A DNA stretch of 64,000 nucleotides from Pseudomonas sp. SLFW. Lineage in GTDB: Bacteria > Pseudomonadota > Gammaproteobacteria > Pseudomonadales > Pseudomonadaceae. The notes under the pieces are model-generated. The model searched no databases. It saw only the letters and a program-made list of their open reading frames with translations, and was not told the origin of the DNA. The translations under genes were made by a program, and so were the position numbers. Numbering within the stretch: position 1 is the first letter of the stretch; the number at the start of each line of letters is the position of its first letter. Positions 53,473 through 62,539 of the stretch are shown here, piece after piece. The DNA lies in NCBI RefSeq assembly GCF_009905615.1, contig NZ_JAAAKW010000019.1, forward strand, positions 25,425 to 89,424, read 5' to 3'.

Positions 53473-54678
53473 CTACTGATCGGGGCTGTCGATGGTCAGG
53501 GCCTGTCGCGCCGTGACGTTGCTGGGCAACGGTTGGCTGCGACCGATCCACTCTCCGGAAGTGGGCTGGCCTGCGCGGGATACCCGAGCAACCAGTTGGA
53601 CTTCCGGAAAGTTCGACAGTTTCAGTTGCGGCATCATCGCGTCAGCGTCGGTCAGTTCCACCTCAACGGGCAGATCGGCGACCGTCACGCGTTTCACCGC
53701 CAGCGGCGCAGGCGGGCCTGACACCGCGCGGGCAAACACGAATACCGTGTCACCGGGCTGGACCTTGGCCTTGAGCTCGTCGGACAGGGTCACGCGGACC
53801 TTCAAATGCGCGCCCGGCGCGGCGATCAGCGTGGCGTCCTGCACCTGGCCGCCACTCTGTACGACCTTTTCGACGGCGCGGGCGATCCCCCCTTCCAGCG
53901 CCGGACGCGACGGGTCGTTCGGCGGCAATAACGCGAGCAACCGTTTCCAGTAATCCACGGCGTCCTGGAAGTGCTGGCTTTCGAAGGCGTTGATGCCCTT
54001 GAGGCCGAGGCTGGTGACTTCCTTGGGATCGGTCTTCAAGGCCTCATCCGCCAACCCTTGAATCTGCGGGGTCCAGGCTTTGTTGCCCGCGAAATACAAC
54101 GCCTGCGCCCACTGCCCCAGCAATTCCGGCTGACGCCCCGCCAACGCCACGGCGCGCTCGAACATGTTCGCCGCATCGGCGGGCCGGTCCTGGGACATGT
54201 AGGTGCGGGCGAGGAAGTACAGGCTTTCTGCCGAGTCCGGCTGCGCCCTCACTGCACGCTCCAGCCGGTCGGTCATCTGCGCCAGCGAGGTCGGCGGCTG
54301 GGCGAATTCGCGGGTCAATTCGACCTTGTCGCTGGCGCCGAAGTGCAGATAGAGCCCCAGCGCCACCAACGGCACCAGCACCGCCGCGAGCAAGGGCAGC
54401 GGCGTACCTAAGCGCGACACACGCTCTGCAGAGGCGCCTTCAGTGTCGGCCAGCAACTCGCGCGCCGCCTCGGCACGGCCAGTGTCCATTTGCGCGGCGG
54501 ACAACACGCCCTCGGCCTGTTGCGCGTGCAGTTCAGCCACGCGTTCCTGATACAGCGCGACGTTGAGGGCGGTGCGGTCTTCTTCCCGCTGTGCGCGACG
54601 GCCGCGCAGCAACGGGATCAACAGGAAACCCAAGGCCACCAGCAACAGCAGGCCAGCGGCGAGCCAGAAATCGATCAT
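53473..54678 (-). CDS. ccmI: Cytochrome c maturation protein CcmI
   Basis: Chaperones apocytochrome c for haem ligation. The 401-residue protein has an N-terminal membrane helix (FWLAAGLLLLVALGFLLIPLL), a loop (ERVAELHAQQAEGVLSAAQ), a second membrane helix near residue 100, and TPR repeats (ESLYFLARTYMSQDRPADAANMFERAVALAG). A C-terminal periplasmic domain ends the protein. It overlaps the end of ccmH by four bases, ATGA. Last gene of the ccm operon. CcmH and CcmI are separate here, as in pseudomonads. Confidence 0.92.
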   Translation of the reverse strand: MIDFWLAAGLLLLVALGFLLIPLLRGRRAQREEDRTALNVALYQERVAELHAQQAEGVLSAAQMDTGRAEAARELLADTEGASAERVSRLGTPLPLLAAVLVPLVALGLYLHFGASDKVELTREFAQPPTSLAQMTDRLERAVRAQPDSAESLYFLARTYMSQDRPADAANMFERAVALAGRQPELLGQWAQALYFAGNKAWTPQIQGLADEALKTDPKEVTSLGLKGINAFESQHFQDAVDYWKRLLALLPPNDPSRPALEGGIARAVEKVVQSGGQVQDATLIAAPGAHLKVRVTLSDELKAKVQPGDTVFVFARAVSGPPAPLAVKRVTVADLPVEVELTDADAMMPQLKLSNFPEVQLVARVSRAGQPTSGEWIGRSQPLPSNVTARQALTIDSPDQ

Positions 54679-55337
54679 TCGTGGTTTTTATCCAGCAGGT
54701 GGGCGAGGCGCTGACGCTCCTCGTCGGAAAGCACATCGGCATCTTCGGCACGCTGGCCGCGACGACGCACGACGATCACGCCAATCAGCACCGCCCCGCC
54801 CAGCAGCAGACCGGCAGGACCAAACCAGAGCAGCCAGGTGTGGGCGTTGAGTTCGGGCTTGTAACGCACGAATTCGCCGTAGCGATCGACCATGAAATCA
54901 ATGATCTGTTGATTGCTCTGGCCTTCGCCGAGCATGCGGTAAATCTCTTTGCGCAAGTCGGCGGCAATGGGCGCGTTGGAATCGGCGATGTCCTGGTTCT
55001 GGCATTTCGGGCACCGCAACTCGCGAGTCAACTCGGTGTAACGGGCCCGCTCGGCGTCGTCCTTGAAGGTGTAAGCGTCGATGGCGGCGTGGGCAGTGCT
55101 CGCAAAACCCAGTGCCAACATCGCAGCGGCGAGCAGCCGTCGCCCCCTGTCACTGCATGGCCGATCACAGTTCAAACCTGTGGGAGCGAATTTATTCGCG
55201 AAGCGTCCGTACATCCGACCGAGAGGTGTTGCCCGAACCACCGATTCGCGAATGAATTCGCTCCCACAGAGAAATCCTCGGCGCGCCTGGGCCAACGCGG
55301 AGTGCCCACAAGTCGAGAGGCGGTGGAGAAAGCTCAT
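54675..55337 (-). CDS. ccmH: Cytochrome c maturation protein CcmH, with N-terminal insertion
   Basis: Reduces the cysteine pair of apocytochrome c. The conserved part has a signal-like helix (RRLLAAAMLALGFASTAHA), then LRCPKCQNQDIADSN with the redox CxxC, and a C-terminal membrane anchor. The start is puzzling. ATG 55337 overlaps the ccmG stop as ATGA, but the next 60 codons contain a translated repeat (SEFIRE...FANKFAPTG; 55177-55269), and no other good start precedes the hydrophobic helix. The signal helix is thus pushed inward by the 93-bp insertion, in frame. Function may be retained from the long start or impaired. The gene lies between ccmG and ccmI. Confidence 0.85.
   Translation of the reverse strand: MSFLHRLSTCGHSALAQARRGFLCGSEFIRESVVRATPLGRMYGRFANKFAPTGLNCDRPCSDRGRRLLAAAMLALGFASTAHAAIDAYTFKDDAERARYTELTRELRCPKCQNQDIADSNAPIAADLRKEIYRMLGEGQSNQQIIDFMVDRYGEFVRYKPELNAHTWLLWFGPAGLLLGGAVLIGVIVVRRRGQRAEDADVLSDEERQRLAHLLDKNHE
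55177..55269. repeat. GTGGGAGCGAATTC-family doublet inside ccmH
   Basis: Arms CCTGTGGGAGCGAATTTATTCGCG (55177-55200) and the inverse ending CGCTCCCACAG (up to 55269). The 93-bp length is divisible by three and keeps the ccmH frame open. Confidence 0.88.
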
Positions 55338-55870
55338 TGCTTACCCTCATCCACCAGCCCCTGATATAGCCCGGCCAGTTTCTCGCGCCAGACGGTCTCG
55401 TCGATCACGCCGACGTGCTTGTAGCGAATGATGCCTTTGCTATCGATCAGAAAGGTTTCCGGCGCGCCGTAGACGCCCAGGTTCAGTCCCAAACTGCCCG
55501 CCTCGTCATTGATGTTCAGCTGGTACGGGTCGTGAAACTCGCTGAGCCATTTCAAGGCGTCGGTGTTGACGTCCTTGTAGTTGACGCCGTAGATCACCAC
55601 GCCCTGCTGCGCCAGTTTGGTCAGAACCGGGTGTTCGACCCGGCAGGCGATGCACCAGGTGCCCCAGACGTTGACCAGCGCCGGTTTCCCCAACAGGTTG
55701 GCGCGAGTCAGTGGCTTGCCGTCTTGCACGGCGGGCAACGCGAATTCCGGGAACGGTTTATCGATCAACGCGGACGGCAGCTCGGACGGGTCCAGGTACA
55801 GCCCGCGATACAGAACCACCGCCATGCCGAGAAACAGCACCAGCGGAATCAACAACACCCAACGCTTCAT
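55334..55870 (-). CDS. ccmG: Thiol-disulfide oxidoreductase CcmG/DsbE
   Basis: Keeps the apocytochrome cysteines reduced on the periplasmic side, with CcmH. The 178-residue protein has an N-terminal membrane anchor (VLLIPLVLFLGMAVVLYRGL) and a thioredoxin fold with active site WCIACR (CxxC) in LVNVWGTWCIACRVEHP. A later segment, GAPETFLIDSKG, includes the cis-Pro region. It starts inside the end of ccmF by an ATGA overlap and ends on the ccmH start. Length is standard. Confidence 0.95.
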   Translation of the reverse strand: MKRWVLLIPLVLFLGMAVVLYRGLYLDPSELPSALIDKPFPEFALPAVQDGKPLTRANLLGKPALVNVWGTWCIACRVEHPVLTKLAQQGVVIYGVNYKDVNTDALKWLSEFHDPYQLNINDEAGSLGLNLGVYGAPETFLIDSKGIIRYKHVGVIDETVWREKLAGLYQGLVDEGKQ

Positions 55871-57840
55871 ACCGCAGCTCCCGACAGACCCAACGCGTCC
55901 CGCACTTTCGCCCGCACCTTGACCCGATAACGCTTGTCCAGCGCCGCCAGCAAACCGCCCAGTGCGGTGATCAGCCCACCGAACCAGATCCAGCGCACGA
56001 AAGGTTTGACGTGCACCCGCACGGCCCGCGCACCGTTGTCCAGCGGTTCACCCAGCGCCACGTACAGGTCACGGCTGAAACCGCCGTCGATACCGGCCTC
56101 GGTCATCATCGAACGTTGCACGGTGTACAGGCGTTTTTCCGGGTACAACGCGGTGACTTCCTTGCCATCTTGCAGCACGCGAATCGTGCCTTCGTCCGAG
56201 GTGAAGTTCGGGCCTTGAACGTGTCTCGCGCCCTCGAATACGAAGGTGTAGCCGCCCAGTTCGACCGAATCGCCTGGGGCCATGCGCAGGTCCCGTTCGG
56301 CGCTGTTCTGGCTGGACAGCACCACGCCCAGCGCCACCACGGCGATGCCGATGTGCGCGAGTTGCATGCCCCAATAGCTGCGGGTCAGCGAGCCAGCGCC
56401 TTTGATCAGGCCTTTGTGGCGAGTCTTGTCGAGCAGGTCGCGCACGCCTGCCAGCAGCACCCACGCGGCCAGCATTACAGTGGCGAGCACCGCCCAGTGG
56501 AAATCCGTCATCGCGAAACCGGCGATCACCGCCAGCACGGCACTGCCGACCAACACCGGCGCCAGCATGCTCATCAGCCACTTCACCGGGGTGTCTTTCC
56601 AGCGCACCAGCACGCCCACGGCCATGACCACCATCAACAACCCCATCAACGGCACGAACAGCGCATTGAAGTACGGCGGGCCGACTGACATCTTCGCCCC
56701 GCTCATGGCGTCAAGCACCAGCGGGTACAGCGTGCCGAGCAGAATCATCGACGCGGCCACCACCAGCACCAGGTTGTTACCCAGCAGCAGGGTTTCCCGC
56801 GACCACAGGCCAAAGCCGACGTGGCTTTTCACCACCGGCGCGCGGATGGCAAACAGCGTCAGCGAACCGCCCACCACCAGCAGCAGGAAGATCAGAATGA
56901 ACACGCCACGGGCAGGGTCAGACGCAAACGCGTGAACCGAAGTCAGCACACCGGAGCGCACGAGGAAGGTGCCCAGCAGGCTCAGGGAGAACGCTGCGAT
57001 GGCCAGCAACACGGTCCAGCTTTTGAACACGCCGCGCTTTTCGGTGACCGCCAGCGAGTGAATCAGCGCAGTGCCCACCAGCCACGGCATGAACGAGGCG
57101 TTTTCCACCGGGTCCCAGAACCACCAGCCGCCCCAGCCCAATTCGTAATACGCCCACCATGAGCCGAGGGTGATGCCGATGCCGAGGAATGCCCAGGCGA
57201 CGATGGTCCACGGGCGCGACCAGCGTGCCCACGCCGCGTCGAGGCGACCGCCGAGCAACGCGGCGATGGCGAAGGCGAAGGCTACCGAGAACCCGACGTA
57301 GCCCATGTAGAGCATCGGCGGGTGAATGATCAGGCCGGGGTCTTGCAGCAGCGGGTTGAGGTCGCGACCGTCCTGGGGAATCTGCGGCAGGATGCGGCTG
57401 AACGGGTTGGAGGTGAGGATCAGAAACAGCAAAAAGCCGATGCTGATCATGCCCATCACCGCCAGTACCCGCGCCAGCATCACCTGCGGCAACTGCCGGG
57501 AGAACACCGACACCGCAAAGGTCCAGCCCCCGAGAATCAAGGCCCACAGCAGCAACGAGCCTTCGTGGGCACCCCACACCGCGCTGAATTTGTAGTACCA
57601 CGGCAAGGCGCTGTTGGAGTTTTCAGTGACGTAGCCCACCGAAAAGTCGTCGACCATGAACGAATAGCTCAGGCAACCGAACGCAAACAACAAAAACGCG
57701 AATTGCCCCCACGCCGCCGGTTGCGCCAGGCCCATCCACACGCGGTCGCCGCGCCAAGCGCCAACCAGCGGCACGACGGCCTGCACGACGGCGAAGCACA
57801 GGGCCAGGATCATGGCCAGATGGCCGAGTTCGGGAATCAT
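55867..57840 (-). CDS. ccmF: Cytochrome c haem lyase subunit CcmF
   Basis: The haem ligation subunit: it takes haem from holo-CcmE and attaches it to apocytochrome. The 657-residue protein has about 15 membrane helices and the tryptophan-rich WWD domain WGGWWFWDPVENASFMPWL. Conserved His/Arg-bearing loops include SLLLWALILGGW and HPPMLYMGYVG. Length matches the family. It overlaps ccmG by four bases at its 3' end, and ccmE ends three bases before its ATG. Confidence 0.96.
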   Translation of the reverse strand: MIPELGHLAMILALCFAVVQAVVPLVGAWRGDRVWMGLAQPAAWGQFAFLLFAFGCLSYSFMVDDFSVGYVTENSNSALPWYYKFSAVWGAHEGSLLLWALILGGWTFAVSVFSRQLPQVMLARVLAVMGMISIGFLLFLILTSNPFSRILPQIPQDGRDLNPLLQDPGLIIHPPMLYMGYVGFSVAFAFAIAALLGGRLDAAWARWSRPWTIVAWAFLGIGITLGSWWAYYELGWGGWWFWDPVENASFMPWLVGTALIHSLAVTEKRGVFKSWTVLLAIAAFSLSLLGTFLVRSGVLTSVHAFASDPARGVFILIFLLLVVGGSLTLFAIRAPVVKSHVGFGLWSRETLLLGNNLVLVVAASMILLGTLYPLVLDAMSGAKMSVGPPYFNALFVPLMGLLMVVMAVGVLVRWKDTPVKWLMSMLAPVLVGSAVLAVIAGFAMTDFHWAVLATVMLAAWVLLAGVRDLLDKTRHKGLIKGAGSLTRSYWGMQLAHIGIAVVALGVVLSSQNSAERDLRMAPGDSVELGGYTFVFEGARHVQGPNFTSDEGTIRVLQDGKEVTALYPEKRLYTVQRSMMTEAGIDGGFSRDLYVALGEPLDNGARAVRVHVKPFVRWIWFGGLITALGGLLAALDKRYRVKVRAKVRDALGLSGAAV

Positions 57841-57843
57841 GGT

Positions 57844-58323
57844 TTACCCCTGTTTGGCGGGTGTGTAGGACGCGCCCGCCGGTGCGTTCGGTGCAGATTG
57901 ACCGCTATCCTTCAACGCCTTGGTGACTTCCGGCGGCATGTATTTCTCGTCGTGTTTGGCCAGCACTTCATCGGCGACCACCACGCCATCGGCATTGAGT
58001 TTGCCCAGCGCGACGATGCCCTGCCCTTCGCGGAACAGGTCCGGAAGAATGCCACGGTAGGTAATGGTCACCGAATTGTTGAAATCGGTGACCACGAAGG
58101 TCACGTCCAGCGAATCGGCGGAACGTTGCAATGATCCTTTCTCCACCATGCCGCCAGCGCGAATCCGCGTGCCGTGGGGCGCTTCGCCGCTGGCAATCTG
58201 GGTCGGGGTGTAGAACAGATTGATGTTCTCTTGCAGGGCGCTGAGCGCCAGGGTGACCGCGATGCCGACCCCAGCGAGAATCGCCACGATGATCAACAGT
58301 CGCTTTTTTCGCAGCGGATTCAC
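57844..58323 (-). CDS. ccmE: Haem chaperone CcmE
   Basis: Binds haem covalently in the periplasm and delivers it to CcmF. The 159-residue protein begins at GTG 58323 with MNPLRKKRLLIIVAILAGVG, a basic stretch plus membrane anchor, as in all CcmE. The OB-fold domain includes GSLQRSADSLDVTFVVTDF, and the haem-binding His is in LAKHDEKYMPPEV (about residue 124). A GGGAG site precedes the GTG. The longer in-frame upstream codons overlap ccmD and are rejected. The start overlaps the ccmD stop. Confidence 0.95.
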   Translation of the reverse strand: MNPLRKKRLLIIVAILAGVGIAVTLALSALQENINLFYTPTQIASGEAPHGTRIRAGGMVEKGSLQRSADSLDVTFVVTDFNNSVTITYRGILPDLFREGQGIVALGKLNADGVVVADEVLAKHDEKYMPPEVTKALKDSGQSAPNAPAGASYTPAKQG

Positions 58324-58496
58324 GTGTTGCTCTCCCGGCGTAAACGGCGCGCCTCTTGTTGCAGGTAACGCCGACGCGCCAATAACGGTGACGCGACGTT
58401 GATCGCCAACACGGCCAGACAAATGCCATAGGCGGTCCAGACATACAGACCGTGTTTGCCCATGGCCAGAAAATCGCTCAAGGAATCGAAGCTCAT
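58320..58496 (-). CDS. ccmD: Small haem exporter subunit CcmD
   Basis: A 58-residue single-span protein (MSFDSLSDFLAMGKHGLYVW, then ICLAVLAINVASPLLA, then an Arg-rich tail). It is needed for release of holo-CcmE from the CcmABC complex. It starts inside the ccmC stop (ATGA overlap) and ends on the ccmE GTG. Despite its size, position and sequence are unmistakable. Confidence 0.93.
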   Translation of the reverse strand: MSFDSLSDFLAMGKHGLYVWTAYGICLAVLAINVASPLLARRRYLQQEARRLRRESNT

Positions 58497-59296
58497 TGAC
58501 CGCCCCCCTTGCGCAGATTCTGGCCGAGGGCTTTCACCACTTCTTCCTTCACCCATGCGGCACGGGACTCACGCTTGAGCACCTCCAGACGCATGCGCAC
58601 CAGCAACACGGCGCCGAAGAAGCAATAGAAACCCAGCGCGGTGAACAGCAACGGCAGCCACATCTCGGCGGGCATCGCCGGTTTTTCGGTGAGGCTGAAG
58701 GTCGCGCCCTGGTGCAACGTGCTCCACCACTCCACCGAATATTTGATGATCGGAATGTTCACTACGCCGACGATGGCCAGCACCGCGCACGCTTTCGCCG
58801 CGCTTTCGCGGTTGGTGATGGCGTTGCCCAGCGCGATCAGGCCGAAATACAGGAACAGCAGGATCAGCATCGAGGTCAGCCGCGCATCCCAGACCCACCA
58901 CGCGCCCCAGGTCGGCTTGCCCCAGATGGCCCCGGTCAGCAGCGCCACGGCGGTCATCCAGGCGCCAATGGGCGCGGCGCATTGCAGCGCGACGTCGGCC
59001 ATTTTCATCTTCCACACCAGCCCCACCACGCCGCAGACCGCCAACATCACGTAGCAGGACTGCGCCAGCATCGCCGACGGCACATGGATGTAGAGGATGC
59101 GGAAGCTGTTGCCCTGCTGGTAATCCGGCGGCGCGAAGGCCAGGCCCCAAACCACGCCAATGCCGATCAGCAACGCGGCGGCGATGCTCAGCCACGGCAG
59201 CAGACGGCCGCTGATGCCATAGAACCACTTCGGCGAACCGAGCTTGTGGAACCACGCCCAACTGATGCCGCTTTTAGCCTTGGCGCTTGTGTTCAT
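58493..59296 (-). CDS. ccmC: Haem transporter/handling protein CcmC
   Basis: Loads haem onto CcmE. The 267-residue protein has six membrane helices and the WWD motif (GAWWVWDARLTSMLILLFLYFG) with flanking conserved His (YIHVPSAMLAQ; the second near KYSVEWWSTLHQG). Length matches the family. ATG at 59296 follows a GTG codon in frame and a GGCAGC-type ribosome site; either could serve. It lies between ccmB and ccmD, with 156 bases to ccmB. Confidence 0.95.
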   Translation of the reverse strand: MNTSAKAKSGISWAWFHKLGSPKWFYGISGRLLPWLSIAAALLIGIGVVWGLAFAPPDYQQGNSFRILYIHVPSAMLAQSCYVMLAVCGVVGLVWKMKMADVALQCAAPIGAWMTAVALLTGAIWGKPTWGAWWVWDARLTSMLILLFLYFGLIALGNAITNRESAAKACAVLAIVGVVNIPIIKYSVEWWSTLHQGATFSLTEKPAMPAEMWLPLLFTALGFYCFFGAVLLVRMRLEVLKRESRAAWVKEEVVKALGQNLRKGGGQ

Positions 59297-59452
59297 CACG
59301 CTGCCTTTTCATCACGCTGCTTCTCATCAAAATGCGTTTCATCACGGTGGCTTGCCTGTTCAGGCGCTCCTTTTAACTGAAGCGTCCTGCCTCGGATATT
59401 AACTATTTCAAGTGCGGGCGACTAAAAAGCTGTCCGGTCGATCAGGTTCTGA

Positions 59453-60124
59453 TTATTCGCCAACACTGATTTTCAAGCCAGCGGCAATTGCAAAAGGTGT
59501 CAGGGTTATCGCGAGCGCCGTCAGGCTGCCAAGCCAAAGCAGATAGCCGGTCGCTGCCATGCCCTGAAGGGCCGCCTGCAAGGCGCCGCTGCCCAGAATC
59601 AGCACCGGGATGTACAGCGGCAGGATCAGCAGCGCCAGCAGCAGGCCGCCGCGCTTGAGGCCGACGGTCAACGCCGCGCCCACCGCGCCCAGCAGGCTCA
59701 ACACCGGCGTGCCCAGTAACAATGACAATAGCAACACCGGCAGGCACTCACCCGGCAGGCCGAGCATCAGCGCCAGCACTGGCGCTAGCAACACGAGTGC
59801 CAGCCCGGAAAACGCCCAGTGTGCCATCACCTTTGCCAACACCAGAAGCGGCAAGGGGTGCGGCGAAAGGACCCATTGCTCCAGCGAACCGTCTTCGAAA
59901 TCGCTGCGAAACAGCCCGTCCAGCGACAGCAGCACCGAGAGCAGCGCCGCGACCCAGACCAAGCCAGGGGAAATCGTCTTCAACAGTTGCGATTCCGGCC
60001 CCACCGCCAGCGGAAACAGCGCAATGACAATGGCGAAAAACACCAGCGGGTTGAGCAGTTCGGCGGGACGGCGAAACAACAGGCGGGCTTCGCGGGCGAT
60101 CAGCAGGGTGAACACGTGGCTCAT
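59453..60124 (-). CDS. ccmB: ABC permease CcmB
   Basis: Membrane partner of CcmA in the complex that releases holo-CcmE. The 223-residue protein has six membrane helices (LFRRPAELLNPLVFFAIVIAL, PGLVWVAALLSVLLSLDGLF). ATG 60124 overlaps the ccmA stop by four bases (ATGA), the usual coupling; a GTG three codons earlier is less likely. It ends 156 bases before ccmC. Confidence 0.94.
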   Translation of the reverse strand: MSHVFTLLIAREARLLFRRPAELLNPLVFFAIVIALFPLAVGPESQLLKTISPGLVWVAALLSVLLSLDGLFRSDFEDGSLEQWVLSPHPLPLLVLAKVMAHWAFSGLALVLLAPVLALMLGLPGECLPVLLLSLLLGTPVLSLLGAVGAALTVGLKRGGLLLALLILPLYIPVLILGSGALQAALQGMAATGYLLWLGSLTALAITLTPFAIAAGLKISVGE

Positions 60125-60756
60125 GGCGCCCACTCTCCCAGATTCAGGTCGCGATAACCGGTCGGCGTGTGGTTCAGCGTGTGGTGGGTGGTCAGCACCA
60201 CGACGCCGCCCTGTTCACAGTGATCAGCGAGATGGGCCTCCAATTGCGCCACGCCCTGCTTGTCCAGCGCGGTGAACGGCTCGTCGAGCATCCAGAGGCC
60301 GGGGCCTGGCAGGTACAAACGGGCCAGTGCCACCCGGCGCTTTTGTCCGGCAGACAGCGTGTGGCACTGCACATCTTCGAAACCCCGCAGTCCAACCGCT
60401 TCAAGGGCGTGCCAAAGGGCGTCGGTGTCGGCACTCTGATGCAGGGCGCACAACCAGGTGAGGTTTTCGACCGGGGTGAGCAAGTCCTTGATGCCCGCAG
60501 CGTGACCGATCCACAGCAGGTGCTGCGCGAGTGCGTGGCGTTGCCGGGCGAGGGGTTGACCGCCGAGCAACACCTCGCCTGCCGTGGGCTGCATGAGGCC
60601 GCTGAGCAGGCGCAACAGGCTGGTCTTGCCGCTGCCGTTGGGGCCGCTGATCTGCACCATGTCACCCGCCGTCAGGCGCAGGTCGAAATGCTGGAACAGC
60701 AGCCGCCAGTCGCGCTCGCAGGCCAGGGCCACGGCTTCAAGAACAGGGATCGGCAT
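60121..60756 (-). CDS. ccmA: ABC ATPase CcmA
   Basis: Energises release of haem-loaded CcmE. The 211-residue ATPase has Walker A (GPNGSGKTSLLRLL), Q-loop region, signature LSAGQKRRVALARLYL, Walker B LWMLDEPFTALD and switch His (TTHHTLNH). ATG at 60756 follows AAGGAC; fourteen upstream in-frame codons are not CcmA-like. First gene of the minus-strand ccmABCDEFGHI operon, divergent from the FliK-like gene 148 bases away. Confidence 0.95.
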   Translation of the reverse strand: MPIPVLEAVALACERDWRLLFQHFDLRLTAGDMVQISGPNGSGKTSLLRLLSGLMQPTAGEVLLGGQPLARQRHALAQHLLWIGHAAGIKDLLTPVENLTWLCALHQSADTDALWHALEAVGLRGFEDVQCHTLSAGQKRRVALARLYLPGPGLWMLDEPFTALDKQGVAQLEAHLADHCEQGGVVVLTTHHTLNHTPTGYRDLNLGEWAP

Positions 60757-60904
60757 GAGGTCCTTCTTTTCGGATGACAGGGGCGCGCGGCGGTTCAAGT
60801 CGGGGTCGGCGCGGCCGTTATACTGGTGGCAGCCTGACGGGCCACCGAATACATCGGGGCAGGATTATGCCAGTTCATGCGCACATTTACCGAGTTGGAA
60901 TTCA

Positions 60905-62539
60905 ATGACAGGCGATATACCCAATCTATCCCCCGTCGCCGCCGCGACCGCTCTACTGCGCGCTGGCGTGCCACCGGGCGAAGTGCTCAAGCTCATGGAG
61001 CCGCGAGAAGGCCTGCTCAATTCCGGTCAGGTGGCCAATGCCGAGGTGGTCAGCCTCAAACAGCTGGGCCAGGATTTCCAGTTGCTGCTCAAACTGACCA
61101 TGGACAACGGCCGCCAGACCACCCTCCCCGTCAGCAGCAGCCTGCCGCTCACGCCGGGCACCACCGTGAACGTCGCGCAAGGCTCGGCGGACACGCTGAC
61201 CATCAGCGTGCAAGACCTGCAGAAAGCCATCACCAACAGCCTGACCAGCCTCGACACGCGCCAACTGCCCCCTGGCACCCTGCTGCAAGGCAAGGTACTG
61301 ACCACGCAGGTGATGGCCGATAACGTGGCGCAACTGACGGGGCAATCCACGGGCAGCGCGGCGACTCAACCCGCCACGTACCGCTCCATCGTGATGCTGC
61401 TCAACACCGCACTGGCGGGCAGCAGCCTGACCCTCGACAGCCCGCAACCCTTGCGTGTGGGCAGCCTGCTCAGCGCTCAGGTGCAAAACAGTCAGGCGCT
61501 GAATTTCATCGCCATGCCCAACCGGCTCGACGAACTGGCGCTAGCACAGCAACTGTCGACCCAACAAAGCCGCCAAGGCTCGCTGCAAAGCCTGCTCACC
61601 GCGTTACAGAATCTGCCGCCACCGACTTCAGACGCCAGCGCGGCCGACGACCTGTCGCCGCAGCTGCGCGCCAGCATCACTCAGTTGCTCGACGACCTGC
61701 CCGACCTGCCGCAGATGACCACCGCCAAAGGGGTGGCTCAGGCGCTGAGCGCCAGCGGGTTGTTCATGGAGTCGCGCTTGCTGGCCGGGCAGGACCCGAC
61801 GCTGGTCCCGGACATGAAGGCCAACCTGCTGAGGGTCATCGCGCAAATCCTGCCGGGGCTGCCGGGCAATGTCAGCTACAACGACGCAGCCGCCGCCAAC
61901 ACCCTCGCCCGCCTGATGCCCAACGTGATCCGCAATGCCTTGGGTACGCTGGGGCTGGTCGCTGCGCCGAAGGTGCCGACCAACTTCCCATTACCGTCGC
62001 GCACGTTGGCCAACGCGGAGAACAACGACGACCTGGAAATCTTGCTCAAGCTCGCTGCCGGTGCGATCTCCCGCCTGCAAAGCCACCAACTGGGCGGCCT
62101 CGAACAGACACGGATGAACGCCGACGGCACGCAAGTGACCACCTGGCAGCTGGAAATCCCCATGCGCAACGCCCACGACATCGTGCCGTTGCAGGTCAAG
62201 GTTCAACGTGAGGACACGCCTGATCGGGAGGAGACTCCCGAGACCGCCACGCAAGAGGTCAAGGCTAAAGAGAAACTGTGGCGGGTGGACCTGGCCTTCG
62301 ATCTGGAACCGCTCGGGCCATTACAGGTTCAGGCGCAACTGGTCGGGGGCAGCCTGTCCAGCCAGATGTGGGCCGAGCGCGAAGGCGCGGCGGAACTGAT
62401 CTCCGGCGAACTCGACAGCCTGCGCGCAAGGCTGGTGGCCTGTGGCCTGAACGTGAAAGAACTGGCGTGCAACCGGGGCGTTCCCGCCCAAGGCAGCCGC
62501 ACCGTGCTCGAACAACGCTGGATCGACGAGAACGCCTGA
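60905..62539 (+). CDS. FliK-like flagellar hook-length control protein
   Basis: A 544-residue Gln/Ala/Leu-rich protein (LPVSSSLPLTPGTTVNVAQG, STQQSRQGSLQSLLTALQ). Its C-terminal domain (WRVDLAFDLEPLGPLQVQAQL...LRARLVACGLNVKELAC) fits the FliK C-terminal fold that talks to FlhB. FliK measures the flagellar hook and switches export to filament proteins. It is separated from any flagellar operon in the window. Its stop overlaps the start of the FlhB-like gene (TGATG), so it works with that protein. ATG at 60905. Confidence 0.8.
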   Translation: MTGDIPNLSPVAAATALLRAGVPPGEVLKLMEPREGLLNSGQVANAEVVSLKQLGQDFQLLLKLTMDNGRQTTLPVSSSLPLTPGTTVNVAQGSADTLTISVQDLQKAITNSLTSLDTRQLPPGTLLQGKVLTTQVMADNVAQLTGQSTGSAATQPATYRSIVMLLNTALAGSSLTLDSPQPLRVGSLLSAQVQNSQALNFIAMPNRLDELALAQQLSTQQSRQGSLQSLLTALQNLPPPTSDASAADDLSPQLRASITQLLDDLPDLPQMTTAKGVAQALSASGLFMESRLLAGQDPTLVPDMKANLLRVIAQILPGLPGNVSYNDAAAANTLARLMPNVIRNALGTLGLVAAPKVPTNFPLPSRTLANAENNDDLEILLKLAAGAISRLQSHQLGGLEQTRMNADGTQVTTWQLEIPMRNAHDIVPLQVKVQREDTPDREETPETATQEVKAKEKLWRVDLAFDLEPLGPLQVQAQLVGGSLSSQMWAEREGAAELISGELDSLRARLVACGLNVKELACNRGVPAQGSRTVLEQRWIDENA

